This document shows positions 8,896 to 17,464 of a stretch of 64,000 bases of DNA, in pieces. The stretch covers positions 1-64,000 of the forward strand of contig NZ_JNCS01000003.1 in NCBI RefSeq assembly GCF_000731985.1. Reading direction: 5' to 3'. Source of the stretch: Natrinema altunense (lineage in GTDB: Archaea; Halobacteriota; Halobacteria; Halobacteriales; Natrialbaceae). Position 1 is the first letter of the stretch. The number at the start of each line of letters is the position of its first letter. The position numbers and the translations under genes were made by a program. Under the pieces are notes generated by a model that worked only from the letters and a program-made list of their open reading frames with translations, searched no databases and was not told the DNA's origin.

Positions 8896-9846
8896 ATGGC
8901 CAAGTGCGACGTGTGTGGGAAAGACGAAAACATGCCGTACAACTGTCGGCACTGCGGCGGCACCTACTGTGCCGACCATCGGCTCCCCGAGAACCACGAC
9001 TGTTCGGGGCTGCAAAACTGGAACGATCCACAGGGCGTCTTCGACAGCGGATTCGACGACGACGTCAATTCGGGCGGGAGCACGTCCCGGGCCTCGAGTC
9101 TCATGGACAAACTCCCGATCGATACCGGCCCGGGCGGGCCGCTGGCGTACTTCCGCGGGAACGCGACCTATACGTTCCTCGCACTGATGTGGCTCACGTT
9201 CATCGCCCAGTTCATCGTGGGTTTCTTCCTCGGGACCGAGACGATGCGGTCCGTGTTCGTCCTCCGACCCTACTATCCGGAGTACGTCTGGACGTGGTTC
9301 ACGTCGATCTTCGCCCACGGCGGTCTCTACCACATCGCCGGCAACAGCATCGTGCTGTTCTTCTTCGGCCCGCTCGTCGAGCGCTACGTCGGCTCGAGGA
9401 AGTTCGCAATCCTCTTCCTGGTGAGCGGTGTCCTCGCGGGGCTCGGTCAGATCGCTATCCAGATACTTCAGACGCCCGTGGTAACGCCGTTAACGCCGGG
9501 CGTCGTCGGCGCCAGCGGTGCCGCACTCGCGATTATGGGCGTCCTGACGATTTTGAACCCGGGACTCAAAGTCTACCTCTACTTCATCCTCCCGGTCCCA
9601 ATCTGGCTGCTGACTGCCGGCTACGCCGTCATCAGCATCACGTTCCTCTCGGGCGCTGTCGGCGGTGGCAGCGGCATCGCACACATGGCCCACCTCGTCG
9701 GCCTCGTCATCGGCCTCGCTTACGGCCAGTACGTCAAACAGAACCGGAACGTCAGCGCGCCGAACCAGCTTCAGTTCGGCGGTGGCGGTCCCGGTGGCCC
9801 GGGCGGTCCGGGTGGCCCCGGCGGTCCCGGACGCGGCCGCTTCTGA
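8896..9846 (+). CDS. Rhomboid intramembrane serine protease with N-terminal AN1-type zinc finger
   Basis: 316 residues. Residues 1-40 form a Cys/His cluster (CDVCGKDENMPYNCRHCGG, HRLPENHDC) of the AN1 type. A linker to about residue 85 is followed by six or seven membrane segments. The rhomboid features are in place: HIAGN (about 146-150), the catalytic Ser in GASGAA (Ser 207) and the catalytic His in HMAHLVG (His 266). Rhomboids cut membrane proteins within the bilayer. The C-terminal tail is a run of Gly-Gly-Pro repeats ending RGRF. The AN1-rhomboid fusion is common in haloarchaea. Endonuclease V follows 65 bases downstream on the same strand. Confidence 0.93.
   Translation: MAKCDVCGKDENMPYNCRHCGGTYCADHRLPENHDCSGLQNWNDPQGVFDSGFDDDVNSGGSTSRASSLMDKLPIDTGPGGPLAYFRGNATYTFLALMWLTFIAQFIVGFFLGTETMRSVFVLRPYYPEYVWTWFTSIFAHGGLYHIAGNSIVLFFFGPLVERYVGSRKFAILFLVSGVLAGLGQIAIQILQTPVVTPLTPGVVGASGAALAIMGVLTILNPGLKVYLYFILPVPIWLLTAGYAVISITFLSGAVGGGSGIAHMAHLVGLVIGLAYGQYVKQNRNVSAPNQLQFGGGGPGGPGGPGGPGGPGRGRF
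9780..9840 (+). repeat. GGP codon repeat in the rhomboid tail
   Basis: About six consecutive 9-base units encoding Gly-Gly-Pro (or Gly-Pro-Gly) make up the cytoplasmic tail. The codons vary at third positions, so the peptide repeat, rather than the DNA repeat, seems to be kept. Confidence 0.6.
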
Positions 9847-9911
9847 GCCGCCCGAGGGCGTTCCACGACCCCGCAACTGATTGTCTCGCGGCGTCTACCA
9901 CCGCCAAACAG

Positions 9912-10703
9912 ATGCACGACCGACGCCCCGACCTCGCTCCCGACGCCGACCTCTCGCGCGGGGAGATGGAGGCTCTCCAGCGCGAGATCGGAACCCTCGC
10001 TACATTCGAGGACGACTTCGCGTTCGACCCCGACGCCCTCTCGAACCCGCTCGCATCGACTGCGGACGGCGGAAAACCACCGGTCGTCGTCGGCGTCGAC
10101 CAATCCTTTCTCACGAACGACGCGGGAGATCAGGACCGCGCGCTGAGCGCCGTCGTCGCCACCCGCGGCGGCGAGGTGATCGAGCGCGTCCACGCGGTGA
10201 CGCCCCTCGAGATCCCCTACATTCCCGGCCTGCTCTCCTTCCGCGAGGGCGCGCCGATCCTGGCGGCGCTCGAGAACCTGTCCGTCGATCCCGATCTGTG
10301 CCTGTTCGACGGCAGCGGCCGCATCCACTTCCGACAGGCCGGCATCGCGACCCACATGGGCGTCGTCCGGGACGTACCCAGCATCGGCGTCGCCAAGAGC
10401 CTCCTCTGTGGCATGCCCCGAGAGGATACCGACGACCGCCCGACAGGGACGAAAATCCCGATCGAATCGAACGCGAGGGTCGACGCCCCCGACGGGACGG
10501 TGCTCGGTTACGCCGTCCAGACCCGACAGTACGACTCGCCGAATCGCTCGATCAACCCGCTCTATGTCAGCCCGGGTCACCGCGTGGGTCCCGAAACGGC
10601 GGCCGACATCGCGCTCGCACTCGCCTCGTCGTACAAACTCCCCGACCCGGTCCGACTCGCCGACAAGTACGCCGACGAGGCCAAGACATCGCTCGGGAAG
10701 TAG
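9912..10703 (+). CDS. nfi: Endonuclease V (deoxyinosine 3' endonuclease)
   Basis: 263 residues. Family markers: VVVGVDQSF (first catalytic Asp), YIPGLLSFREGAP (the conserved Tyr wedge region), LCLFDGSGRIHFRQAGIA with the second Asp, and IGVAKSLLCG with the conserved Lys. The enzyme nicks DNA one base 3' of deoxyinosine. The ATG at 9912 follows a run of Pro/Arg-rich frame that looks noncoding and gives a normal N-terminus (MHDRRPDLAPDADLSR). It may be read with the rhomboid gene or from its own promoter. Confidence 0.93.
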   Translation: MHDRRPDLAPDADLSRGEMEALQREIGTLATFEDDFAFDPDALSNPLASTADGGKPPVVVGVDQSFLTNDAGDQDRALSAVVATRGGEVIERVHAVTPLEIPYIPGLLSFREGAPILAALENLSVDPDLCLFDGSGRIHFRQAGIATHMGVVRDVPSIGVAKSLLCGMPREDTDDRPTGTKIPIESNARVDAPDGTVLGYAVQTRQYDSPNRSINPLYVSPGHRVGPETAADIALALASSYKLPDPVRLADKYADEAKTSLGK

Positions 10704-10871
10704 CCGTCTCCGCGACTCACCGCCGGTGGTCCGACCACACTCGATTCCGGCAGCTGAGACTAACCGAGGCCGACCGCGTCGGGGGCGTCCGGCGTCGGTG
10801 CCGACACCGATCAGTCCTGCGAGCCGCCAGCTATCGGCTACTGTGATGGTCCGTCGAGCGCGACAAACCGT

Positions 10872-10887
10872 CGATACTTAGGTATCG
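10872..10887. promoter_or_regulatory. Perfect inverted repeat over the promoter of the SDR gene (possible operator)
   Basis: CGATAC-ttag-GTATCG covers the TATA-like ATACTTAG, whose centre is about 28 bases upstream of the ATG at 10907. A dyad on top of a TATA box is where archaeal repressors bind. The cognate regulator is unknown. Confidence 0.35.
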
Positions 10888-10906
10888 TCTCACGAACCGG
10901 TCACAC

Positions 10907-11848
10907 ATGACCACCGCAGCGGACGTCGAAGGGACAGCCGACGACGGGCAGGACGGTACCGTCGACGAGGACGACCGCGATCGCGAGACCACCGAGACGA
11001 GCGCCGACGAGCGCTATACGCGAAAGCAATCGGTTCTCATCACCGGGTGCTCGTCCGGCATCGGTCGCGCGACCGCCCGCGCCTTCCTCGCGGACGACTG
11101 GCAGGTCTTCGCGACGGCGCGCAACGTCGACGACATCGCGGCCCTCGAGGAAGCGGGCTGTGAAGTCCTCGAGCTCGACGTCACCGATCCCGAGCAGGTC
11201 GCGTCAGTCGTCGAGACGACCGTCGACATCGCCGGCTCGATCGATTGCGTCGTCAACAACGCCGGCTACGCCCAGATGGGACCGCTCGAGGACGTCGCGA
11301 CGGTCGATCTCCACCGGCAGTTCGACGTCAACGTCTACGGCCCCCACCGGCTGACCCGCGCCGCCGTGCCGCACATGCGCGCGCAAGGTGAGGGTCGGAT
11401 CGTCAACGTCTCGAGCGTTGCAGGGCGGATCTCGTTCCCCGGATCGGGCGCGTACTCGGGATCGAAACACGCCCTCGAGGCGATGAGCGATTCGCTGCGC
11501 GCCGAAGTCGACGAGTTCGATATCGATGTCGTCGTGATCGAACCCGGCCCGGTCGAGACGGACTTCACGAACCGGGTCGACGAGGAACTCCCCGACGACG
11601 AGCGCACGCCGGCTTACGAGTCGCTGTACGAACTCTACGACGAGGCACAACTGATCGGCGGCGGCAGCGGCGGCCCGTTCGCCTCCGACGCCGAGGACGT
11701 CGCCGAAGCCATCCTCGAGTCGGCGACCAGTCCGGACCCGCCGGCGCGGTATCCGGTCGGCCCGCTCGCCCAGTACGGGCTGTACGCCCGCTTCCTGCCC
11801 GATCGACTGCGCGATACCGTTTACGGACTCCTGCGGAAACTGGTCTGA
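10907..11848 (+). CDS. Short-chain dehydrogenase/reductase
   Basis: 313 residues. After an acidic N-terminal extension of about 40 residues comes the classical SDR fold: TGCSSGIG (Rossmann glycine motif), NNAG, catalytic Ser in VNVSS and the YxxxK motif in YSGSKHA, and PGPVETDF behind them. The extra C-terminal 60 residues (YPVGPLAQYGLYARFLPDRL) resemble those of SDR enzymes acting on long or membrane-bound substrates, but the substrate cannot be read from the sequence. NAD or NADP preference is unclear. It sits alone behind a promoter with an inverted repeat. Confidence 0.87.
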   Translation: MTTAADVEGTADDGQDGTVDEDDRDRETTETSADERYTRKQSVLITGCSSGIGRATARAFLADDWQVFATARNVDDIAALEEAGCEVLELDVTDPEQVASVVETTVDIAGSIDCVVNNAGYAQMGPLEDVATVDLHRQFDVNVYGPHRLTRAAVPHMRAQGEGRIVNVSSVAGRISFPGSGAYSGSKHALEAMSDSLRAEVDEFDIDVVVIEPGPVETDFTNRVDEELPDDERTPAYESLYELYDEAQLIGGGSGGPFASDAEDVAEAILESATSPDPPARYPVGPLAQYGLYARFLPDRLRDTVYGLLRKLV

Positions 11849-11873
11849 TCGCCGGACCGTCCCCTCGAAACCC

Positions 11874-12404
11874 TCATCGTTCGCCGTCGTATCGCTCCGC
11901 GGCCGACTCGAACCCCAGTTCCGACTGTTCGCGGCTGCGCCGCTCCTCGAGCGCCGCGATCGCCTCGGGATCGGGCGCGGCGTCGTCGGTGATCCGTGCC
12001 CACGAGTCGTGGACTTTCGCGTGACACCACCGACAGAGATAAACCGTGATCTCGTGGGAGAGGGTCTCCCCGTCGCGACCGTAGGAGAGGTGGTGTTCCT
12101 CGAGCAGCGGGCGCTCGTCGTCGTGGTGGGCCATTCGTTTTGCTTCGAGCCCGCAGCGCACGCATTCGCGGTCGCGATTGCGCGACCGAAAGTGCGGGCA
12201 GTCGGCCCACGTCCAGTCCGATTCGGGGTCGACCACGGGACACTCGTAGTCGTCCGCGGCGCGCTCGCGGGCGAATTCGGGGTCGTGACCGGCGTACTCG
12301 AGGGCGTATCGACACTGGCCCTCGCCGGTGAGGTAGTCACAGACGCCCGCAAAGTCGTAGGGGTCGTCGACGCCGACCGAGGTACCCTGCGGCGTTTTCT
12401 CCAT
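11874..12404 (-). CDS. Cys/His-rich HNH-like protein (haloarchaeal family)
   Basis: 176 residues from MEKTPQGTSVGV; upstream residues in the open frame look noncoding. Two Cys motifs (CDYLTGEGQCRYA and CVRCGLEAKRMAHH) precede LLEEHHLSYG and LCRWCHAKVH, which together look like an HNH nuclease core: the paired His at EEHH and the C-x2-C-x2-H metal motif. HNH proteins cleave nucleic acids, but catalysis here is not established. It is convergent with the SDR gene and divergent from the CPBP protease gene. Confidence 0.78.
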   Translation of the reverse strand: MEKTPQGTSVGVDDPYDFAGVCDYLTGEGQCRYALEYAGHDPEFARERAADDYECPVVDPESDWTWADCPHFRSRNRDRECVRCGLEAKRMAHHDDERPLLEEHHLSYGRDGETLSHEITVYLCRWCHAKVHDSWARITDDAAPDPEAIAALEERRSREQSELGFESAAERYDGER

Positions 12405-12508
12405 CGTCGGTCGACCGCTCTTGGGGGACCGAGCAATTGAAGGTGGCGGCCAGTTACTGCACGCCGACGAATGAAAAATAGAATACGTGACGCCAGTGTT
12501 CATCAGCC

Positions 12509-13183
12509 ATGGACCGACCGTCTCCGACGCGACTCGCCGCCGTCGTCGTCGCCAGCTGGATCGTCCTCGAAGTCGCGCTGCGATGGGGCCTCGTCCTGGC
12601 CGCCGCGAGGGTCGGCATCGATCCGAGGCTGGCCGATGCCCTCGTCTTGCTCCTCGGCTTTCCGCTGATCGCCGCAGTCCTGAGCCGGTACGTGCTCGAG
12701 CGAGGGCGGGAACCGGACCGGTGGGGATGGGAGTGGACGCCCCGCTCCCTGGGCATGGGTGTTCTCGCTGCGATCGTCGGGTTCGGACTGATCGCCGGCG
12801 CGTCGCGGCTCGACGCAGTGCTGTTCGGCCTCGGCTCGGCCGCCAGTGCTCGAGACGGACTGACGACGACGACGGCGGTCATTTTGCTCGTCGGCAACGG
12901 GCTCGTCGTGCCCATCGCGGAGGAGCAGGTCTGGCGGGGGATCGTGCAGACGGAACTCGTCGAGGCGCGGGGTGCAGCCGTCGGAATCGGGGTGACGGCC
13001 GTTCTGTTCGCGTTCAAGCACGTGATCGTCGATCTCTCGATACTCCGGCTCACGACGTTGCTGACCCTCGCCGTTCTCTTCGGGATCGTGCGCCACCGGT
13101 GGGGGACCGCCAGCAGCGCCGTGACCCACGCCCTCGTCAACACCGTCTCGACGGTCGGACTCGTCGTCGCGGCCGTCGGCTGA
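12509..13183 (+). CDS. CPBP-family intramembrane metalloprotease
   Basis: 224 residues with six or more hydrophobic segments. The CPBP (Abi, Rce1-like) motifs are present: E-E-x3-R in IAEEQVWRG (Glu 138, Glu 139, Arg 143), the second motif FAFKHV with its His, and the C-terminal THALVNT. These enzymes cleave within the membrane; partners are unknown. The gene has its own start just after the promoter shared divergently with the HNH-like gene. The size is typical of the family. Confidence 0.87.
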   Translation: MDRPSPTRLAAVVVASWIVLEVALRWGLVLAAARVGIDPRLADALVLLLGFPLIAAVLSRYVLERGREPDRWGWEWTPRSLGMGVLAAIVGFGLIAGASRLDAVLFGLGSAASARDGLTTTTAVILLVGNGLVVPIAEEQVWRGIVQTELVEARGAAVGIGVTAVLFAFKHVIVDLSILRLTTLLTLAVLFGIVRHRWGTASSAVTHALVNTVSTVGLVVAAVG

Positions 13184-13238
13184 TCACACGCGAACTCGAT
13201 GGCGCTGTCGTCCCGCGGACGCCCCGTCAGCGGGAAGG

Positions 13239-13243
13239 TTTTT
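13239..13243 (+). promoter_or_regulatory. TATA box of the DUF192 gene
   Basis: GTTTTTGC centred near 13241 lies 27-28 bases upstream of the GTG at 13269, which supports a leaderless start there instead of the upstream ATG at 13242, which is inside the box. Confidence 0.5.
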
Positions 13244-13268
13244 GCCGCCCCCGCTCACACTCGAGGGC

Positions 13269-13643
13269 GTGCGACTCGTCCACGATCCGGCTCCCGAGAC
13301 TCCTTCCGGCGACGGGGCCGCCCGTTCCGTCCTTGCGACGACGGTCGATCTCGCGGATTCGATCGCGAGCCAGACGCGCGGGCTCATGTTTCGGCGGAGC
13401 GTTCCGGACGACTACGCGCTGGCGTTCCGGTTCGAGTCGGCGCAACGCCGCACCCTCCACATGCTGTTCGTCTTCGTTCCCATCGACGCCGTTTGGGTCG
13501 TCGACGACGTCGTCCAGCGCGTCGAGACCCTCCGCCCGTGGCGGGGCGTGGCTCGCGAATCGGCCGACCTGATCCTCGAACTCCCCGCCGGCGCTGCGGC
13601 CGACGTCGAACCCGGCGACCGACTCCGTCTCGAGGCCGAGTGA
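13269..13643 (+). CDS. DUF192 family protein
   Basis: 124 residues starting MRLVHDPAPETPSG. The DUF192 signature is clear: ADSIASQTRGLMFRRSVPDD, then LHMLFVFVPIDAVWVVDD and DLILELPAGAA. Many family members carry an export signal; this one has none visible, so it is probably cytoplasmic. The family's function is not known. The GTG start fits the TATA spacing. It has no obvious operon partner; the next gene has its own promoter. Confidence 0.85.
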   Translation: MRLVHDPAPETPSGDGAARSVLATTVDLADSIASQTRGLMFRRSVPDDYALAFRFESAQRRTLHMLFVFVPIDAVWVVDDVVQRVETLRPWRGVARESADLILELPAGAAADVEPGDRLRLEAE

Positions 13644-13721
13644 GCCATCGGTTCGCTCCACCCGCCGGCTGCCGCCGACGGCGATCCGGCAAAACTGGCC
13701 GCGATGGTCCCGAACCGGCGG

Positions 13722-13727
13722 TTTTAA
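13722..13727 (+). promoter_or_regulatory. TATA box upstream of the citramalate/isopropylmalate synthase
   Basis: GGTTTTAAGG gives a predicted transcription start near 13751. That is well upstream of the conserved protein start near 13911 and implies a leader of up to about 160 bases. Confidence 0.45.
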
Positions 13728-13756
13728 GGCACCGTGATACAATGTGACGAGATACA

Positions 13757-13837
13757 ATGGCACGTCATACGCCATCTGACGAGGATAGAGGAAGTCGGGG
13801 CGACCCGGCTGGACGTGAAATTCTCCGCCGAACGTAA
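13757..13837 (+). CDS. Possible small leader ORF (26 codons)
   Basis: An ATG at 13757, almost at the predicted transcription start, opens a 26-codon frame (MARHTPSDEDRGSRG...) that ends with TAA at 13837, in a different frame from the downstream synthase. Its composition (acidic and Arg/Gly) is not the Leu/Ile-rich pattern of a bacterial attenuator. Only position relative to the promoter supports it. Confidence 0.25.
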   Translation: MARHTPSDEDRGSRGDPAGREILRRT

Positions 13838-13910
13838 TCGCAGTCCCAGTACTGGACCACTCTTGCCTGTACCTCACTCCCCCGAACAGACGATCGCATC
13901 GGATCGAACA

Positions 13911-15395
13911 GTGCGCCTTCTCGACACGACGCTTCGCGACGGCGAACAAGCACCGGGCGTCTCGCTCTCGCCCGACGAGAAAGTCGACATCGCCCGGTCG
14001 CTCGAGCGCGCCGGCGTCGCCGTCATCGAGGCCGGCAGCGCCTGTACGGGCGCGGGTGAGCGACAGGCGATTTCGCGAGTGACCGATCTCGATCTCGACG
14101 CCCGCGTCACGAGTTTCTGTCGCGGGATGAAAGGCGACATCGACCTCGCGCTCGACTGTGACGTCGACGGGGTCCACATCGTCGTTCCCGCCAGCGACCG
14201 CCACGTCGAAGGCAAGGTGGGCACGTCCCGCGCGGACAACCTCGAGAACACCGCCGAACTGGTCGCCTACGCCACGGACCACGACCTCTGGGTCGAGGTC
14301 ATCGGCGAAGACGGCTCTCGCGCGGATTTCGACTACCTCGAGGGATTGGCCGAAACCGCCCTCGAAGCGGGCGCGAACCGCTTTTGTTTCGCCGACACCG
14401 TCGGCCACACCGGGCCGGAACACACCCACGAAGCGGTCTCCCGCCTCGCCGATCTCGGCCCGGTCAGCGCCCACACCCACGACGACCTCGGACTGGGCGT
14501 CACGAACGCGCTCGCGGCCGTCTCTGCGGGTGCCGATCTCGTTCACTGTACGGTCAACGGGCTCGGAGAGCGCGCCGGCAACGTCGCCCTGGAGGAGGTC
14601 GCCATCGCTCTCTCACACGTCTACGACCTCGAGACGCTCGAACTCGAGGAACTGTACGATCTTGCACAGACAGTCTCGCGGGCGACGGGGGTTCAACTCG
14701 CGCCGAACAAGGCCGTCATCGGCGAGAACGCCTTCACCCACGAGAGCGGGATCCACACCGACGGCACGCTCAAAGACGACAAGATGTACGAGCCCTACGC
14801 GCCCGAGACCGTCGGGCGCGAGCGCCGGCTCGCGCTGGGGAAACACACCGGCCGCGCGGGCGTCGCGGCGACGCTCGAGGAACACGGCGTCGACGCCGAC
14901 GACGACGAGATCGCCGAAATCGCGACTCGCGTGACCGAACTCGGCGACCGGGGCCGCCGGGTGACCGACGCCGATCTGCTCGCCATCGCCGAGGATGTCA
15001 CCGGCGATGACCGCGAGCGCGTCGTCGAGCTGCTCGATCTCACCGCCACCAGCGGCGGCGCCGTCCCGACCGCCAGCATTCGACTCGATGTCGACGGCGA
15101 GGAGCGCGTCGCCAGCGGCACCGGGTCCGGCCCCGTCGACGCCGCCGTCTCCGCTATCCGCGAGGCGCTCGGCTCGATGGCCGACGCCGAACTCGAGTCC
15201 TATCACGTCGACGCGGTGACCGGCGGGACGGACGCCGTCGTCACCGTCGAAGTGACGATGGTTCGGGACGACCGCTCGGTGACGGTCGCCCGCAGCGAGG
15301 CCGACATCACTCGCGCGAGCGTGACGGCGATGGTCGACGCGCTCGATCGGCTGCTCGCGGCCGATCAACAGCCGCTCACGCCGGCCGACGACTGA
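13911..15395 (+). CDS. (R)-citramalate/2-isopropylmalate synthase family enzyme
   Basis: About 494 residues from GTG 13911. The DRE-TIM metallolyase core starts LLDTTLRDGEQAPGVSLSP, with the HxH metal motif in SAHTHDDLGLGV and the NGLGERAGN loop. Behind it are the linker region (HESGIHTDGTLKD) and a C-terminal regulatory LeuA-dimer domain (about 370-494), so it is probably feedback-inhibited. It condenses acetyl-CoA with pyruvate (isoleucine route) or 2-oxoisovalerate (leucine route). It is unlike the haloarchaeal LeuA beside ilvBNC as I remember it, so citramalate synthase (CimA) is slightly favoured. In-frame GTG 13815 and TTG 13863 are other possible starts. Confidence 0.85.
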   Translation: MRLLDTTLRDGEQAPGVSLSPDEKVDIARSLERAGVAVIEAGSACTGAGERQAISRVTDLDLDARVTSFCRGMKGDIDLALDCDVDGVHIVVPASDRHVEGKVGTSRADNLENTAELVAYATDHDLWVEVIGEDGSRADFDYLEGLAETALEAGANRFCFADTVGHTGPEHTHEAVSRLADLGPVSAHTHDDLGLGVTNALAAVSAGADLVHCTVNGLGERAGNVALEEVAIALSHVYDLETLELEELYDLAQTVSRATGVQLAPNKAVIGENAFTHESGIHTDGTLKDDKMYEPYAPETVGRERRLALGKHTGRAGVAATLEEHGVDADDDEIAEIATRVTELGDRGRRVTDADLLAIAEDVTGDDRERVVELLDLTATSGGAVPTASIRLDVDGEERVASGTGSGPVDAAVSAIREALGSMADAELESYHVDAVTGGTDAVVTVEVTMVRDDRSVTVARSEADITRASVTAMVDALDRLLAADQQPLTPADD

Positions 15396-15461
15396 TCGTC
15401 CCCTCCGGCCCTCGGGACTCGTCGTCGACCGGCATCGGGATCCCGTGGCACCGGTGGCGCC

Positions 15462-17114
15462 TCACGAGAAATCGAGGTCGACGGTCTGCTCGTCGAGGGC
15501 CTCCTGTCGCGTGTCGAGCATCCCGACGTCCGCGTACGAGACCGGCCCGGGGACCTGATGGGCTTCGGGTCCGGGTTGGTGTCCGAGGTAGGTGACGTTC
15601 GGGTTCGTTCCGATGTCCGCCAGGAGTTCGAACTGCGATTCCGGTGCGTCGACGTAGTCCCCGAAGAGCGTATCGGCGACGTCCTCTCGACTGGTCACCT
15701 CGATGTCCTGGCTCGGTCCCTCGAACCCCTCGACCGTCAGCCCGAGTTGCGTGAGCGCATCGTCGCTCTCGAGGTCGAGTCCGGTCGCTTCGATCGCGCT
15801 CACGACGTCTATCACCGTCTGCTCCTTCTCGGGCAGGGTATCGCCCGGCGGCGCTTCCTCCTCGTACTCCTCTTGGGTCATCTCGATCCCCTTCGCGAGG
15901 GCGATCGTCTCTGTGGTAAGACCGTCGACGGCCTCGACAATGGCGTCGAGAGTCGGATCGACCCCCGCAAGCGACGATTCGATCGAATTCGGCGACGGCA
16001 ACTCCGTGAACAGGTTGATGATCGTTCGCGCTCGGGCCGGGTTCTCCTCGTATCGCTGCGGGTCACTCGCGGGATTGTTCTTGTCCCCGAACTGAATGAC
16101 GTTCGGCGGACAGGCCTGCTCACAGGCGCTCGTGCCGATCAGTTCCTCGCCGGCATTGCCGTCCTGACGAGCCGGATCGAAGACGCACTTCGACATGACG
16201 CCGCGGGGAGCGCGACGACTGACCGGCCGGCCGCGCTTATCGTAGATTCCCTCCGAGTCGAGTTCCGACCGGTCGACGTCGGGATCGTCCCACTGGAAGT
16301 AGTTGACACCGTAGGGACAGGCCACCTGACAGTAGCGACAGCCGATACAGACCTCGTAGTCGGTCAACACCAGCCCGCCTTCGTCGCGCGTGTGGCGAGC
16401 CGTCGTCGGACACACCTTTTCGCACGGTGCGTCGGTACAGTGCTGACAGGGTCGGACGAGGTAATTGAACTCCTGGACGACCGGATTGTCCGAACACTCG
16501 CCGGGCTCGACATCGACGGTACCGGGATCCGGGGACTCGACCTCGCCGTCTTCGTAGGCGAGCACGTACATCCAGTTCGCGCCCTCGTCCCAGTTGTGTT
16601 CCTGATTACAGGCGGTCACGCAGGCCAGACACCCGTCGCAGTGCTCGAGGTCGATCGTCATGCCCCACTGCGTCCCCTCGTCCGCGCCCTCGACTTCCCC
16701 CGCCGTTTCCTCGACGGACCGGGCCGGCGCTTGCTGGTCGACCGCGCCCCAACCGAGGCTCGCGAACCCCATCCCCGCCCCCGCCTTTTTGAGCATCTCC
16801 CGACGGGACTCGTCGCCACTGGCGAGGCCCACGAGCGTCGACCCGATCCCACCGTCCTCGCCGTCCTCATCGTCCGGACTGGCGACCGGTCGTTCGTCCT
16901 CGCCGAACTCCGCCATCACGTCGTCGTGATACCGGTCGTAGAACTCCGCCTCCGAGAGGTCCCCGTTCGTGACCCGCATGGCGTCCCGTCCCATCTCCAT
17001 CCCGAGTTCCGCATCGTACTCCGTCTCCTCGAGCAGGTCCTCGAGATCGTCCTGCCACGACTCGCCGAGGGGATGAAACACTTCCTCGTCCGGCGGTTCG
17101 TCGTCGGCGCTCAT
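15462..17114 (-). CDS. DmsB/HybA-like four-cluster iron-sulfur protein with internal twin-arginine motif, orphan
   Basis: 550 residues from MSADDEPPDEEVFHPL. The first 95 residues are acidic. Then comes a twin-arginine motif, SRREMLKKAGAGMG, at about residue 96-110. The iron-sulfur core has four Cys sets: CDGCLACVTAC, CQHCTDAPCEKVC, CIGCRYCQVAC and CVF...CEQAC, as in electron-transfer subunits of molybdopterin enzymes. The C-terminal 200 residues are a further acidic domain. An N-terminal domain ahead of a Tat-like motif resembles ActB of alternative complex III. No molybdopterin catalytic subunit or NrfD-type anchor lies beside it. It is convergent with the synthase gene. Confidence 0.85.
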   Translation of the reverse strand: MSADDEPPDEEVFHPLGESWQDDLEDLLEETEYDAELGMEMGRDAMRVTNGDLSEAEFYDRYHDDVMAEFGEDERPVASPDDEDGEDGGIGSTLVGLASGDESRREMLKKAGAGMGFASLGWGAVDQQAPARSVEETAGEVEGADEGTQWGMTIDLEHCDGCLACVTACNQEHNWDEGANWMYVLAYEDGEVESPDPGTVDVEPGECSDNPVVQEFNYLVRPCQHCTDAPCEKVCPTTARHTRDEGGLVLTDYEVCIGCRYCQVACPYGVNYFQWDDPDVDRSELDSEGIYDKRGRPVSRRAPRGVMSKCVFDPARQDGNAGEELIGTSACEQACPPNVIQFGDKNNPASDPQRYEENPARARTIINLFTELPSPNSIESSLAGVDPTLDAIVEAVDGLTTETIALAKGIEMTQEEYEEEAPPGDTLPEKEQTVIDVVSAIEATGLDLESDDALTQLGLTVEGFEGPSQDIEVTSREDVADTLFGDYVDAPESQFELLADIGTNPNVTYLGHQPGPEAHQVPGPVSYADVGMLDTRQEALDEQTVDLDFS

Positions 17115-17464
17115 CGTCCCCACCGCGTTCGAGTTGCTGTCTCCGGAGTGGCAATCATTGTGGCTCCTGTCACCACACAATTGGAAGTATTCGCATAGAG
17201 ACCCTGCTTGCGAGTGATGGGGTCCCGGACGCCGTCTCGATGGTCTCGCTGGCTCGCCGGATCGGGGGAGGAACGGACAGTACTGAATGCTCCGCGCTAC
17301 GCGATCGAGCGTCCGTGAAATCGAGGCTCGGCCGCCGCGGGGACAGCACCGCGCGTTGGCGGCCCGTTGCGACGTGCCCCTCTCGAGAGAGACCTGTGTC
17401 GGACTGCACCACCGGCACTCGATGCGTGCCGCACGCACCGCTCATCGGTTTGGTGGTGGAAAAG
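17115..17464. other. 350-base intergenic region upstream of the iron-sulfur gene
   Basis: No credible gene is seen. The stretch just upstream of the iron-sulfur gene is less GC-rich (CAATTGGAAGTATTCGCATAG around 17178-17198) and may hold its promoter. The rest lies 3' of the tRNA-Ser gene and shows no strong hairpin. Confidence 0.4.

Noticed and set aside
9780..9840. Candidate CRISPR-like or tandem repeat DNA
   Set aside because: It is the coding repeat for Gly-Gly-Pro in the rhomboid tail; unit length of 9 bases and codon variation exclude a CRISPR.
15558..17198. 546-codon open frame opposite the iron-sulfur gene
   Set aside because: The minus-strand protein has four clear Cys sets; the plus-strand frame has no recognisable domain.
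17115..17438. N-terminal extension of the iron-sulfur gene to about 17438
   Set aside because: The extension is Arg/Ser/Cys-rich and lacks the acidic bias of the protein; the ATG at 17114 begins a typical acidic N-terminus.
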